Below the pieces are notes generated by a model. It searched no databases. It was not told where the DNA came from and was given only the letters and a program-made list of their open reading frames with translations. A DNA stretch of 64,000 nt from Mesostigma viride. Lineage: Eukaryota; Streptophyta; Mesostigmatophyceae; Mesostigmatales; Mesostigmataceae. Every line of letters begins with the position of its first letter. Within the stretch, counting starts at the first letter, position 1. Where the stretch lies: positions 167,624 through 231,623 of the forward strand of contig RPFO01001815.1 in the NCBI GenBank assembly GCA_009746045.1, written 5' to 3'. The position numbers were made by a program, and so were the translations under genes. This document shows, piece by piece, positions 1 to 13,400 of this stretch.

Positions 1-312
1 CGGAGCGCGTTTCATGTGCCTTGCTGATGCAAAGGAAACAGCCCGTCCTGTGGCCAAGATCCTGTCCCCTTCTCCATGCATGCAAACCCATGACAAAAGC
101 AGCTCTCTAGTCTAAGTCCGTGTCATTACTTGCCACGTTTCAAGGTTGGCATGAGACGCCCATTCTTGCCTCATGCATTTGCCGCACACCTTTGCCGCTG
201 TGCACCCTGTTGCCATGCCTCATCCTGGCCATCATGCCATGTCTATGGCGCTGCCCCCCGGTGCAATGCCACGGCATCTCCTTTCCCTTCCCACCTGGGC
301 GCCACCTGTCAG

Positions 313-1660
313 ACCGGAGACGACGGAGGCTCGCGTCGTGAACGTGCGCGCGAACGGCGTCATCGTGAACGTGCCCAAGTGAGCAACCGGCCACGTTTGT
401 AGGGTGATCGTGAACGTGCCCAAGTTAGCGGCCACGTTTGTTGGCAGTGCATGTTTGAGCACATACAGCGACACGCGCCTGGGCACACGCACACACAGGC
501 GCACACGCACACACACACACACACACGCATATGCACATGCACACACGTACATGCACACAGAAATATGCAGCCACACACATGCAAGAAAGCCACGCACACA
601 CTGCGGACATGTGTTTCTACCCCTTGCGCGTCTGTGGACATGAGTCTGAGAGAAGTAGCCACAGACTCCCTTGCATGTGGGTCTGTGTGGTGTGGGCCAC
701 GAGTACAGCAAATGGACGCAGTGTGACCAGCAAGCATGACAGCTGGCCACCATTGGGAGCCAGAGTTGGTCGAATAACAGAATAGTGTTGTATTTTGATG
801 CTATTGCTATTATTATATACAGGCCTGTGGAGAGAAAGGGAGCAGTGCACACATTCACATGCACACATGCACCGACAACGCGTTTGCTGTTGTGGCATTC
901 TGCTGCAAGGGTTTGGCCAGTGTCTGAGTATGTTTTTGGTTTATGGTTAGGCATTTGTGCGAAAGCAGGGGAAATATTCTATATGTAGAAAGATTGCCTC
1001 AACTAGTGATGTTGCTAGGATGTTATACCACAGAAGGATGCCACACTAGTGACATCGAGAAGATCATGAGGCAGACCAGCATCTTCTCATCCTGGTAAGG
1101 TGGACTGCTGTGAGTTGCGGAAGCAACTGCCTGGTGGTGCTTGATTGTCAAAAGCAACCACACCAAGTGCATCAATAGACCTCTGCTTTCTTATGCCAAG
1201 CGCAACGGTCGCCTCCTGCACCAAACTAACAAGTTGTGGCACGGATGGCGACTGAGTACATTCATTATCAAGTTGGTATACTTCACCAGCTGTAGATGAC
1301 CCACAAAAGGGTTTTGCTGATCAATGTTCCACTAACCACTCTGTTTCATGTATCCATTATTGACCGCTGCATGCTGCACCTGAAAGGTATGGCATCGAGG
1401 GTCCCGTCTTCTTCAACCCCAAGGACAGGGATGCCGAGGCCAGCAAGGGGAACAAGGGCAAGCGCCCTGCCCCTGCGGCTGCCGAGGAGGAGGACGTGGT
1501 CGTGGATGAGGAGAAGATGATGGTGACCGCGCGCGATGGGTCGTGGAAGCTGCGCGTCTTCGACACCGTCGTGATCAGCATCTCTGTAGAGGAGCCACAC
1601 CCCAACCGGCCGCGGCTGAAGCTTGCGCTCCTGCATGGCCTTGCCAAAAAGAGTTGGTAG
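313..1660 (+). CDS. DIS3: DIS3/RRP44 exosome nuclease, 3'-terminal two exons (S1 domain end; copy A)
   Basis: Two exons are seen, 313-378 and 1387-1660 (stop TAG 1658-1660). The first ends CCC AA before GTGAGC and the second starts with G after AG, so the split Lys codon is restored exactly. The joined peptide reads VNVPKYGIEGPVFF, which matches the S1-domain signature of DIS3 (human VLIPKYGLEGTVFF), then an acidic low-complexity insert (EEEDVVVDEEK), then KLRVFDTVVISISVEE and a short tail. In DIS3 the S1 domain helps bind RNA entering the 3'-5' exonuclease (RNB) channel of the exosome. Earlier exons (RNB, CSDs) lie left of the window or are missing. PK-Y-GIEG favours DIS3 proper over DIS3L or DIS3L2. 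This could be a second gene copy, or the displaced 3' end of the DIS3 gene whose 5' part is at 37.7-49.1 kb. Confidence 0.85.
404..441 (+). repeat. Decayed duplicate of exon 3' end plus donor
   Basis: Positions 362-397 (exon end, donor and first intron bases) recur about 46 bp downstream: ATCGTGAACGTGCCCAAG is identical, the donor GTGAGC has become GTTAGC, and GGCCACGTTTGT is kept. Confidence 0.8.
485..560. repeat. CA-rich microsatellite
   Basis: Imperfect (CA)n with CG and TG interruptions, inside the DIS3 copy A intron. Confidence 0.85.
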
Positions 1661-1755
1661 CAAAAGGTCGTTGTCGCTTTTAGTTGGAGTGCGTGCGGAA
1701 CAGGATGTACAACAGAGTATCATAGGCAAGAGTTGTTGCCAAATAATGTACGGAA

Positions 1756-1760
1756 TGTAA
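1756..1760 (+). terminator. TGTAA polyadenylation signal (DIS3 copy A)
   Basis: TGTAA, the usual green-algal polyadenylation signal, lies about 96 nt after the stop codon. Confidence 0.55.
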
Positions 1761-2288
1761 GGAACGTTAGAAGCTACAAGCCTTGCAGTCTACTCGAGAA
1801 GCAGAAATGGCACCATTTGCACTCGTGTGGCGTGGGATATATCGATACATGAATTTGTAACATGCTAACTTATGATCAAATGGCCGCACTGCTTGATGTG
1901 CATGCCATGTACACAACGTCATCAGTCATGTGGGTGATGGTAATGGTGAAATCAGCACGGCTTAGAAGCCGCTAGCGTTGTACTTCATATTAAGCGGCGC
2001 ACAATTGCAGGCTTTGGAGCACCCAGCGGTACTGGGTTAGGGCACCTCCAGTTGAAGAGGGGCAGGGGAGCCTCTGGCTCTCTGCTAGGCCACTGTCAAG
2101 GGGGCGGCAGCAAGAATGAGGCAAATCACTATGCTATAATTGTGCTTGCCTCACCCCAAAGTCGTCTCGCAGAAATAATCCACATGCATGGAGAAGTACA
2201 AGAAAAGGATTTTGGTGGTGGTGAGGTCAGATGACTCACATAAAAGCTATCTAATATGTACTCTCAACAACTGTGGGTTGTGGGTTAA
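1761..2288. other. Intergenic stretch
   Basis: Between the DIS3 copy A 3' end and the LINE remnant. I see no gene or clear repeat in it. Confidence 0.5.
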
Positions 2289-3110
2289 CTTGGAACATAT
2301 CTCCGCTTAACGAACGAGCTTGGGGAAGGGGGGCCGACTAACAAGCAGAATTTACTAGCTGACCTCATATATGCCGATGACATCGCACTCATCGAGAAGC
2401 CGGAGTCTGCCCAACTTTGGCTAGACTGCCTGGCGCTCGAGGCTCGGGCGGTTGGTCTAGAAATCAGCCCCAAAACGGAGGCCCTGGCCCTTGGCATGGC
2501 AGGGCCCCCACCCACACTCCGCCTCTTAGACGACACCGAGGTCAACTACCCTACTTCAGGCCGCTTCAAGCTGCTCGGCAGTTGGCTTCCCGACTGCGAG
2601 GACGACCTGACGACACGGATCGGCATGGCGTGGGCGCAACTCCATGACCACCACCGCTGGTGGAGCAACCCTGCCCTACCCCGGATCGTCAAGCGTGACC
2701 TCTTCAAGGTCGTCATTCTGACAATCCTGACCTACGGCGCCGAGACGTGGACACTGACGCAGGAGCTGGAGCAACGACTCGACGGGAACGTCACCAAGAT
2801 GCTGCAAAAAGGCCCTTAACATCCCCTTTGGTTTGCACATTAGTAATGAGGATTTGTATGCTGATGACTAGCTGGCACCAAGCCAGCCCAGCCTCGGCGA
2901 TATGTCCTCACCTGGCGTGCCCCAGGCCGCGCGCGGCAGGGCCGCCACCCGTGGACTTTTCGTGATAGACTCGGCATGGACATGTGCTACACTAGACGTG
3001 ACGGGCTCACACCCGAGAAGCCTCCTGGTTTGTCTGTAATATGGAGGCAGATGGTACGCAAGGATAGATGGCAAGTAGTGATGAAGGAGACCATCCCCAA
3101 GTCTGTGGGG
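2289..3110 (+). pseudogene. Decayed non-LTR retrotransposon (LINE), C-terminal reverse transcriptase
   Basis: Frame 3 is open from 2289 to 2816 and encodes the palm end of a LINE reverse transcriptase: LIYADDIAL (catalytic YADD at about 2370), then the thumb-like block ILTYGAETWTLTQELEQRLD and TKMLQK. At about 2808 one extra G shifts the frame; the family continuation ALNIPF is in the next frame (from about 2811) and meets a stop at about 2868. A GRPPV..FRDRLGMD-like block and a Trp/Arg-rich tail can be followed to about 3110 through further shifts. The 5' part (endonuclease, RT fingers) is absent, as usual for a 5'-truncated LINE. Clade was not determined; the C-terminal style (YGAETWTL, RLDG, ML-ALN) is that of RTE/CR1-like and related algal and invertebrate elements. 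Confidence 0.82.
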
Positions 3111-3248
3111 GCTCCGCGTGTGACCGCGTATGGCATTCATAGCGATTCGGGCCGCGGTGCCCACAACCCTGTAACAAGGACCTAGATAGCTTACACCATC
3201 CATTCCATCCCATGTTTCCCTCCCACTGAGGACTTATGCTCACGTGAC

Positions 3249-3910
3249 GCAGTCACGTGTCTATTAATCAACTGATTAATATCTTCGCTGGGAGTACATG
3301 TAGCACATATCCCTGAGAAGGGGCATAATTATGGCTTTTTATACATTCTGGGCTACTTCCTGCAAGGGTAGGGTGTAAACTACACCTGCTCTGGGTGCAC
3401 AAATTAGTGCACCTGCACCACTATGTATTCCAGCAACTAAGGTGCGGACATAGGGTGGAAGATCGTCATGGCTAAACAATGGCTAGGGTATGGTGTCTCA
3501 GCAGAGAGTAGCTCTCTGCATAGGCAAAGCTTGGCTAAATTCTCAATGCATCATGATTGCATCACTGCTACGTGCATCAATGCGTCACTGCTGTGCATAT
3601 ACAGGCACTCCGGTGCTCCTTGACTCCCCAACGGGAGCACCGGAGAGGCCGGTTATAATGGTCCGCAGAGGCATGCCACAGAGTACATACAATATCCACT
3701 AGCACGTACTCGAGGGTATAGTACTCGAGTACATACTCGAACCGGTACATACTGCCGGCAAATTAAGAACCTTTTGAGTACCTCCGGTCCTGCTACTCGC
3801 AAAAGTCCGGTACTCCCTGCATCGCTGCTCGGTCAACTTCAAAATCTCTAGAACTCCCGGTCCATGTACTTGCCACAGTCACGTGTCTATTAATAAATGA
3901 ATTAATCTAC
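3249..3910. repeat. About 0.66-kb segment flanked by direct repeats
   Basis: AGTCACGTGTCTATTAAT occurs at about 3251 and about 3878, each followed by a diverged palindromic ATTAAT tail. The segment between is richer in GTACTCGAG-type palindromes than its surroundings and holds a perfect hairpin at 3608-3645. It may be a small insertion or solo-repeat remnant; no protein was recognised. Confidence 0.45.
3608..3645. repeat. Perfect 12-bp hairpin
   Basis: CTCCGGTGCTCC (3608-3619) and its exact complement GGAGCACCGGAG (3634-3645), with a 14-nt loop. A related sequence (CTCCAACGGGAGCAC) recurs near 22596, so it is probably part of a dispersed repeat. Confidence 0.7.
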
Positions 3911-4072
3911 TTGCCCCCTTAACAAATTTTTGGGACCGGTGCCAGTCCTGGTCCCGAAAACCAGGGATCCAACCCTACCAGAAACAAATATTGAAGGTTG
4001 GTGTTTGAACACATGCAAGTACGTGGGTCATTCAACACAGCTTGGAATGAATGAACTACCTTTTACAGATTA

Positions 4073-4077
4073 CCTGT
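4073..4077 (-). terminator. TGTAA polyadenylation signal (TPR gene)
   Basis: TTACA on the + strand, that is TGTAA on the minus strand, about 220 nt after the stop codon at 4296. Confidence 0.5.
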
Positions 4078-4295
4078 AGTCACTAGCAAAAGGCCTGCGC
4101 AGCTCCTATTGCACGGCTTCTGCCGGCTGTTTCTAATAACTGACTCCAAGGGGCACACACAAAGCTATTCACTGGACTAGCACTTACCAGCCAATGATTA
4201 CCCGAGCCATACAGCCAAGCTTTGCTTCCAGTTGCCAAGGCGAGCATTCAGAAAGAGACACAACAACCCAGTATTGTCAGACGCTAGCATCACAT

Positions 4296-4390
4296 CTAAG
4301 GCCTGCGTATCCGAGATAGGAGGCCACCCCCGCCCCTATCATCCTCTCGTGGACCCCGACGGCCAGGCCCAGGTTGCTTCCTCCCCGGCA

Positions 4391-4425
<35 letters not shown>

Positions 4426-7400
4426 CTGTCCCGTGGGGCACCTCGGCCCGATCCAGGCGGTGACCCTTGTTCCGGGCCAGGACCATAGTTCCCTCGTTCA
4501 GGCATCGAGGGGCCTGTGGGCTGCGTTGGCTGGCGTGTGGCCCCAGGCAACATCCCTGGCCCCGTGGGCGGTGCCATCATGTTCCCAGCCGCCTCCCGTT
4601 CGTACTCGGCGGCCAGCTCTACCTCAATCTCGTCGCACGCGGTTGCAGCCGCCGCATTGTCTGGCTGGCGGTCCAGGAGGACGAGGAAACGCTCGCGCGC
4701 CATCTCTAGAAAGGAGGCGCGGCGCGGGTTGCCCGGCTCGTTGAGTGTGGCGCAGTCACGCAGCGCCACACCCCAGTTCATGAGCGCTGCGCGTCACGAT
4801 GGTAAGCGCACATACAGTGGCACAGACACGATGGCACACACACAGCACGCATGCGCACGCAGGCACATGCAGGCGCACACAGGCAGGGCCACACAAAGAG
4901 ACATAAGAGAAACATGTAGGCAGGCAATCGGGCCACGGGACGCAGCTGCGACAGGGAATGAGGGAGGATGCCCATCTTTGAATCGTGGCCAGTTCGCCGA
5001 CACAAGGGGCGGACTCGTGATCGCAAGGTCCATGCCTTGAAAACTATTTGTTTACCGCCCACCGACACAACCCCAGCCGTCCTTGTCCTGTCCGCCCACG
5101 ATATGCTTGCATGATACTCGTTGTCCACGTTCATGCCACCCACATTACGCCCGTATTACCCCAGCCGTCCTTGTCCTGTCTGCCCACGATATGCTTGCAT
5201 GATACTCGTTGTCCACATTCATGCCACCCACATTACGCCCGCATTACCCCAGCCGTCCTTGTCCTGTCTGCCCACGATATGCTTGCATGATACTCGTTGT
5301 CCACGTTCATGCCACCCACATTACGCCCGCATTACCCCAGCCGTCCTTGTCCTGTCCGCCCACGATATGCTTGCATGATACTCGTTGTCCACGTTCATGC
5401 CACCCACATTACGCCCGCATTACCCCAGCCGTCCTTGTCCTGTCCGCCCACGATATGCTTGCATGATACTCGTTGTCCACGTTCATGCCACCCACATTGC
5501 GCCCGCATTACCCCAGCCGTCCTTGTCCTGTCTGCCCACGATATGCTTGCATGATACTCGTTGTCCACGTTCATGCCACCCACATTACGCCCGCATTACC
5601 CCAGCCGTCCTTGTCCTGTCCGCCCACGATATGCTTGCATGATACTCTTTGTCCACGTTCATGCCACCCACATTACGCCCGCATTACCCCAGCCGTCCTT
5701 GTCCTGTCTGCCCACGATATGCTTGCATGATACTCGTTGTCCACGTTCATGCCACCCACATTGCGCCCGCATTACCCCAGCCGTCCTTGTCCTGTCTGCC
5801 CACGATATGCTTGCATGATACTCGTTGTCCACGTTCATGCCACCCACAGTGCGCCCGCATTACCCCAGCCGTCCTTGTCCTGTCTGCCCACGATATGCTT
5901 GCATGATACTCGTTGTCCACGTTCATGCCACCCACATTACGCCCGCATTACCCCAGCCGTCCTTGTCCTGTCTGCCCACGATATGCTTGCATGATACTCG
6001 TTGTCCACGTTCATGCCACCCACAGTGCGCCAGCATTACCCCAGCCGTCCTTGTCCTGTCTGCCCACGATATGCTTGCATGATACTCGTCCACGTTCATG
6101 CCACCCACATTGCGCCCGCATTACCCCAGCCGTCCTTGTCCTGTCTGCCCACGATATGCTTGCATGATACTCGTTGTCCACGTTCATGCCACCCACATTA
6201 CGCCCGCATTACCCCAGCCGTCCTTGTCCTGTCTGCCCACGATATGCTCGCATGATACTCGTTGTCCACGTTCATGCCACCCACATTGCGCCCGCATTAC
6301 CCCAGCCGTCCTTGTCCTGTCTGCCCACGATATGCTTGCATGATACTCGTTGTCCACGTTCATGCCACCCACATTACGCCCGCATTACCCCAGCCGTCCT
6401 TGTCCTGTCTGCCCACGATATGCTTGCATGATACTCGTTGTCCACGTTCATGCCACCCACATTGCGCCCGCATTACCCCAGCCGTCCTTGTCCTGTCTGC
6501 CCACGATATGCTTGCATGATACTCGTCCACGTTCATGCCACCCACATTGCGCCCGCATTACCCCAGCCGTCCTTGTCCTGTCTGCCCACGATATGCTTGC
6601 ATGATACTCGTTGTCCACGTTCATGCCACCCACATTACGCCCGCATTACCCCAGCCGTCCTTGTCCTGTCTGCCCACGATATGCTTGCATGATACTCGTT
6701 GTCCACGTTCATGCCACCCACATTGCGCCCGCATTACCCCAGCCGTCCTTGTCCTGTCTGCCCACGATATGCTTGCATGATACTCTTTGTCCACGTTCAT
6801 GCCACCCACATTACGCCCGCATTACCCCAGCCGTCCTTGTCCTGTCTGCCCACGATATGCTTGCATGATACTCGTTGTCCACGTTCATGCCACCCACATT
6901 GCGCCCGCATTACCCCAGCCGTCCTTGTCCTGTCCGCCCACGATATGCTTGCATGATACTCGTTGTCCACGTTCATGCCACCCACATTACGCCCGCATTA
7001 CCCCAGCCGTCCTTGTCCTGTCTGCCCACGATATGCTTGCATGATACTCGTTGTCCACGTTCATGCCACCCACATTACGCCCGCATTACCCCAGCCGTCC
7101 TTGGTCAAGCCCGGCTACAGTTCGCCCGCATGCTCCCGCTTACCTCCGGTCAGGTCGCTGTTGAGCGCGATGGCGGCTTGGAACTTCTCGATGGCCGCCT
7201 TGTACAGGTTCTCCGCCTCCTGCCATCATGCCTCGCAGGCAAAGTAGACAATATGGCAGAAAAAACTTCAATACTCACCACGCAGACAGAGGGAGGAGGG
7301 GCAGATGACAGCGTGTCCGCATCCAGATTGTGACAGTTGGTACAACAGTGAGTGTCCGACCAGCCTCACCAAGGGTAGGGGCAACATCACCCCAGGCATG

Positions 7401-10400
7401 ACCCCACAGGGTCACCTGCGGAGCACGCCTGCCAAGGCCATGCTTGCTATTGGTTGCCAAACTTCAGCTCAGTACACAGTACACCCATGCATGCATACTG
7501 CAGGCAGAAAACATTGGTCCTGCTGCGAGCTTGCTTTCCGTGCAAATATTGGGTGTCACCATATTGGTCAAAACAAGCCTGTTGCATTTCATCACATTAT
7601 TTCGTCGGTTAGAGGTACCCACACCACAGCCCCACAACGTCCTCACCACGACCACCAGCGGCTCCTGCTGCAGTTGCCTGCTGCTCGCTTCTTTTCTTCC
7701 GCAAACAAGCCCGAAGCAGGCAACTACAGCAGGCATATGATTCTATAGTTTGTTCCGTGCCGAGCCCATGCATGCCTCTGCCACTTGCGTACGCACCGCC
7801 GCGCGTGGCCGCCCCATCAGCTTTGCGCGGTAGCAGAGCGCCAGCCCCCAGTTGTAGAGCGCGCGCTCGTCCCGGCTGTCCAAGCCCATGGCGACGCGGA
7901 ACTTCCTCCCGGCCAACACGAGGGCCTCCTCGGCCTCTTGCTCGACGAGGGCCAACGTAGACGCGAGCTCTGCCGCCTCGCCAGCTGGCACAGGGACTCC
8001 CCTGGCCTGTGCCTGCGCGCGCATGGCAGCCTGCGCGGCACGTAGTTGCTGCACCACGCCCACCTTGACCTGGCCACTGGCAAGCAGGCAGTTGCCCCAC
8101 TGACCAAATGCCTGCGTTGAGGGGGCGGATATACGCAGCACAGGCAGCACGGAAGTGTTCTATACTAAGTACGACACCAGATTCGTCTACAAATAAGGGG
8201 ATGCACCGCAGCACACTGTGGTTGTTCCATGGCATGCCGTCTGCCACTCGCTGCGCACGGGCCAAGTGCTGTGCGCGGCAACATTCGAGCAACTGAATGA
8301 GATGCACGGGCGATTAAAAACACCCTTGTATGGCACATGCAAGGGGTTTTCCCAGGAGCTGGGACCCGTCACTTCCATTGTCACAGCTGCTTTTCAGATC
8401 AAGCTCAACAGTCAGCAACTCAGCGACAAAGCTAACGGTTGCTGATAGGCTGATACAACGACCCGGCGTGCAAGCCCCTGAACAAGGATCCGCAATCCTT
8501 GAACATCACATCAAGGACTTATTCGCGTTTCATCGTAACATGTCCGCATGCCCACAACAGGGAACCCCAAACACACAAGTCCCCCACCCAACGACCTGGG
8601 AAACCAGATATGCCGCTTGGATGCCGCAGACCAGGCAGGACAGGAAAGGGCCAAGGCAGGGAATGGAACCCCCCAAACTTTAAAAAAGGCTCGTACAGGA
8701 ACACCTCCAGACCCAGGGGCGATAGGCGCTCGACCAGGAAACCACCCTAAAGCCATAAACTCTTAAGGTAAAAGAGGCTTGAACAGGAAACCACCCTAAA
8801 GCAATAAACTGAAGAGGCGATGGAGGCTCGACCAGGAAACCACTCTGAACTATACACTTAAAAGACTCCAACCACAGACGTCAGAGGGGAAGCGGCGAGC
8901 ACGCACCAGCACGGACCCCGGCGCCACATCTGCAGCGCGAGAGAACAGCACGGCAGCGTTGTCCAGCATCTCCACGATGCGGCCCGTGGGGACATTGCTG
9001 CTGCTGCCACCTGCCCCCCCCGCGTTGCCCTGCATCAGCTCCCGCGCCAACGCCAGCTGCTGCGCACCCTCCGCCAGGAACAGCCGCAGCTCCTCCTCCC
9101 CCACCACCTTGAGCGAGAGGCGGCCGTCGCTGCTGACCACGTCGCCGAAGGCACCGCCCCTGTCCTCCCTCACAGGGACTCTGGGCGACAGCTCCGCGGA
9201 CACGTCCCACGGCACACCCCGGTCCCCCTGGGACCTCCCGGCGCGGTCAGTTCCGGACAGCTGCCCCCCGCCCCTTGTCCCCCGCACCTCTTCCTGCGCA
9301 GGTCTTGACACGCCGGGCACGGCCTGGCCCATGCCCGCCCACGCCTGCGCCCCGCTCGCTGGCCCCTCCACCCCATCACCAACACCTTGTGCTGCTGCCC
9401 CTTTCGCTGTTATCTGCTTCGTGACCGACCCGTCCCCAGGTGCACCACGGCGGCCCGATCCTATTGTGGCCGCGCCTTGCCGGTCCTCAGGGGGGCCAGC
9501 TGGCACCGCCCCTGCGCCCCGTGCCGTCTGCGCAGGAGATGGCGGTGGCGGTGTGTCAGCTCTTGCCACACGGGCACGCGCCGATGCTTCCTGGGGCGGA
9601 GGGGGCCCCTGGGCTTGTGCTGCCCACCCACTTCGTCCATCCTCCCATTGCCCACGAGGGCCTTGCGTTGGTGGCGGTGGTTGTCCATATGCTGGCGGTG
9701 GCGGCTGCTGTTGGTAACCTGTCGGCGGCTGCTGCCGGTTCGGTGGCGGTGGTTGCTGTTGCTGGTACGGCGGCGGCGATGGCGCCTGCTGCCGTCGTCG
9801 TCTCGCCGCATCCATGACAAACGCCTCCTCCTGTTGCGCTGCCGCACGCCGCATGTCCCCGTTGGACGCTGCCCCCCCACTACCCCCACTGACCCCGCTA
9901 CTGGCATCTGCACCCATCGGTGGGGCCCCCTGACGGAACATGTCGGGTCGCCCGTTGGGTAACGACGGCCGTCCCGGGCGCGATGGGGGTGGCGGCGAGG
10001 ATGGCGGCGCCACGTTGCCGCCCCTCGGATCACCAAACCGGCTCCTCTGGTCGCCGCCCACCCCCTCCCCTCTGCTCCTCTGATCACCATACAGGTCCAC
10101 ATCGGCAGGTCTGGTCATGCGGGGCTGATCTTGCTGTGGGAAGCCTCCAGGGCCTCCTCTGCCAGAGCCAGCAGTAGCCATCGGTGGCGGCATGGCCTGC
10201 CCATCGGATCCCGGCGCGTCTCCTCGGCGACTCGGTGCCGCTTGCTCAGGGCCCATGCCGCTGGATGGAGCAGCCGTGCCCTGCCCAGCCAGCCTGTCTG
10301 CATCGCTCATATAGGCATTCCCCTCCGAGACAGGAGCCCTAGTGGCGGCGTTGGCAATAGGTGTGACTGCGATGGCTGCTGGGTTTCCCGGTTCCATTCC

Positions 10401-13400
10401 CCCAGGCACGAGCACAGCTGCGCCGGCACCGCTGCCACTCTCAATATCGGCCACTCTCTCCATTGAGCTAGGAGCGCCCGCTGGTGTAAGTGCGGGTGGG
10501 GTGCCGTAAGTGTCGGCTCTGATGCTGGCATCCCCCTGGGAGCCTCCACGCAGGGGCACCTGCACAGGGACTGATGCTGGCGACGGGGTGGCCGCCCTAC
10601 CCTCCATGGCCACGCGACTACCATCCATCTCGACAGCCGCGCGCCCAGATGCGGGCATGGCTTGCTGGCCGCTAGCCCCACCCCTGGATGGCTGCAGCAC
10701 GGGTGCAGCCAGAGCGTTGGTGGATGCAGCAGGGGCCACCACGGGGTTGCCAGTGCTGGCAGTCCGCACCCCTGATGCTGGCCCCTGCCCCACGCCTCCC
10801 TCCTTCCTGCCAGCAGCCGTCGCGCTGGCCCCCTCTAGCGCAGGGAGAAGAGACGACAAGGCAGCAAGGAGCGGCAGCAATGCGACTCGCTGCCCCGTGG
10901 ATGCGCTTCCTGCGCTTGCTGCTGGCGCCGCCATGGCCACCCCCGCGATCGCGTCCATTGAGGTGGCGCCACCTGTCACGCCCTCGCCCACGTCCCCGAT
11001 GCAGGCGTTAAGCGTGCGCACCGCCGCCTCCAGCCGCGACACCGCTGATGTCAGCAATGACATCACCGTGTCGTCGCCAGCCCCACCTCTCTGCACGCTG
11101 CCCCCTTGTTCCACCAGAGAGCTGATGGCGGCCATGCTGCCCTTCAACGCGTCCACCTGCACCAGCATGTCGCGCATGCCCGCACGCACGCCCTCTGTGA
11201 CAGTTGCCTGCAACTCCGACGTTGACCAGTTGGTGCCACTACTGGCCGAGGCATTCCCCCCAACCACCGATCCGCCCCCACTCTTGAGTGCTGCTGCCAC
11301 TCCCTCACTCATCTTCTCTAACGATGTCACGAGCACGCCCACTTTGGTGGACACACGACCCAGCTCTGCGTCTATCGCCGCCACTGCGCCCTGCAGCGCG
11401 TCCACCCCCTGGGACAGGTCATCCTGGGTGCTGGACCCTGGGGAGGCCGAGGCGCCCCTGGCCAGTGACTGCTGCAGCTCGGACCGCAGTTCCCCCGTGG
11501 CAGTGGCTAGTGCGGCCAGGGATGTGTGCAGGGACTTGAGGCTCGCACGCACGGACTCGGTGTCAGCGGCCGCGGCTTTGTCGCGCTGCGCGATCAGCTG
11601 TAGGGTGGGTGGGTAGCGGATGAAAGGGGTGGCAGGTGAGCATGAGCCCATAAGTAGCCAAAAAGCTAAAATAAATGCAGGATCTTGGATGCCATGTAGG
11701 TATTGCGCGGCAACGTGCTTTGGGTTATGTGCGGTGTCACCCTAAAGATGCTCACATGGTTGTGCTCTATAACATGCCCACATTTGCTGTGAGGAGAGCC
11801 TCTGCCCCGTGCACTGACATGTCTGACGGGTTTGATCGATCGGCCACGCCTCTTCCCACAACCTATCATTTACTTATTGGCATTGGCGAAGCTTCCATGC
11901 TGCCACCTGCACATGCTACGCAAGAACCAGCCATGAACGCAAGCATGTCAGCCACCGACTGAGACTGCAACCATCACCCGCAACCGCAAATTCCTCCCTC
12001 TGCCCAAGCGCAACCAAGAGCACCCCCCATAAGTACTCAACTCCCGCCACCTAACCCCCCCTGCCAAGCCGCAGAATCCACTCACATCCCCATGGCCAGC
12101 CCATGATGAGGCCGCGAGCACAGGGCCCAGACTCCGCCACCAAAGCTCCATCCATCTATTTACGCCGCGCTCACAACGTCTTGCCAAACCCTAAACTTTC
12201 CTCCCGTAGGCTATTGCCCGATCTCAAACCCCTAACCCGTAACCCCTAACCATTAACCCCTAGCCGTTGACCCCTAATGCCTAACCCCTAACCCCTAACC
12301 GTTAACCCCTACCCCCTGACCCGTAACCGTTAGCCCCTAACCATTAATCCCTAACTGCTAGCCCCTAACCATTAACCTTTAGCCATTAGCCTTTAACCAC
12401 TTTTCCCTAACCCCTCCCCCCTAACCGTTGACCCCTAACCTTTCTCCCCTACCCCTCACGGTGAACCCCTTGAATCCGGCATCCCCACCCACCCCACTGA
12501 CCTGGGCGACCTCCTGCACCCATCCCGCGCGCACGTTGGCCATGCGCGTCTCCACTCTCTCCGCCACTGCGCCCGGTAGCGAGCTGGCGCCATCGCGGCT
12601 GGCCTTGACCCCCTCGGCAACAGATGCCAGCACAACGCCCAACGCCTTGACCTCCTCCTGCTGCACTAGCTGCTGCCGCCGCTGTTGCCGCAGCAGCTCG
12701 TCCACTTGCTCCGTGGTGGCAGCGCTCAGCTGCTGTACCGCGGCATCCAGCGCGCGGCTGCCAGATGCCACCGCGGTGTCGCGCATACGCTCCATCTCCT
12801 TCACCATCTCCACTGGGGGTGGTGGTGGTGGTGGGAGGCAGAGGAAAAGGGGGTAGTGGAGGGGGGTAGAAGGCGGGGGGGGGGAGGGGGAAGGAGGGGG
12901 AAGGAGGGGGAAGGGACGAAGGACGAAGAGTGGAGGGCAGAGGGTGGAGGGTGGAGGGCAGCGGGGAAGAAGGCATGCAGGCAAGGGGCGCGTTGACAAG
13001 GCATGGGGACAGCAGGATGGATGGGTTTTAGCGATGGCCCTTTGCTGGGTTGTAAGAATAGGGTCACGGCACCCATCTGATAGGCAATAATGCTACCACC
13101 GCATCCAATCATCGTGGATGGGCAAGACAAGGCACCGCTGTTCCCCACCAACACAACCTGAAACCACAGCCACGAGGATTGCGAAACAATTTATTGGAAC
13201 ATGGGAAGGAACTCCACCCAACACAGGAGGGTTAGCGGCAAGCGCACCGCACGCACCGGTCATGCGCGATCCCTCCTCGGCGTAGTGCCGCGTGAGCAGC
13301 GCGGGGAGCGTCGCCACAGGTTCCAGCATTAGCCCCATGTCCCGCCGCAGCGTGCCCACCACCCTGTCGCAGATGCGGTCCATCTCTGCACTCAGCGCCG

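Larger units (their letters stand above)
379..1386 (+). other. Last intron of DIS3 copy A
   Basis: GTGAGC donor at 379 and AG acceptor at 1385-1386. It contains a decayed copy of the upstream exon end (404-441), a CA-rich microsatellite (about 485-560), and otherwise no coding similarity that I can see. Confidence 0.7.

Noticed and set aside
5070-7103. CRISPR array
   Set aside because: Unit has no repeat/spacer division (the whole 88 bp is repeated), lies in a eukaryotic intron, and no cas genes exist.
8959-11616. Plus-strand frames of 190-368 codons opposite the large exon
   Set aside because: Shadow frames of the GC-rich minus-strand exon 11597-8907, which has matching splice phases and coiled-coil content.
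12187-12445. Interstitial telomere from a chromosome fusion
   Set aside because: CCCTAA-like units are too variable in length and orientation of variants, and a coding exon of the same gene lies on each side.
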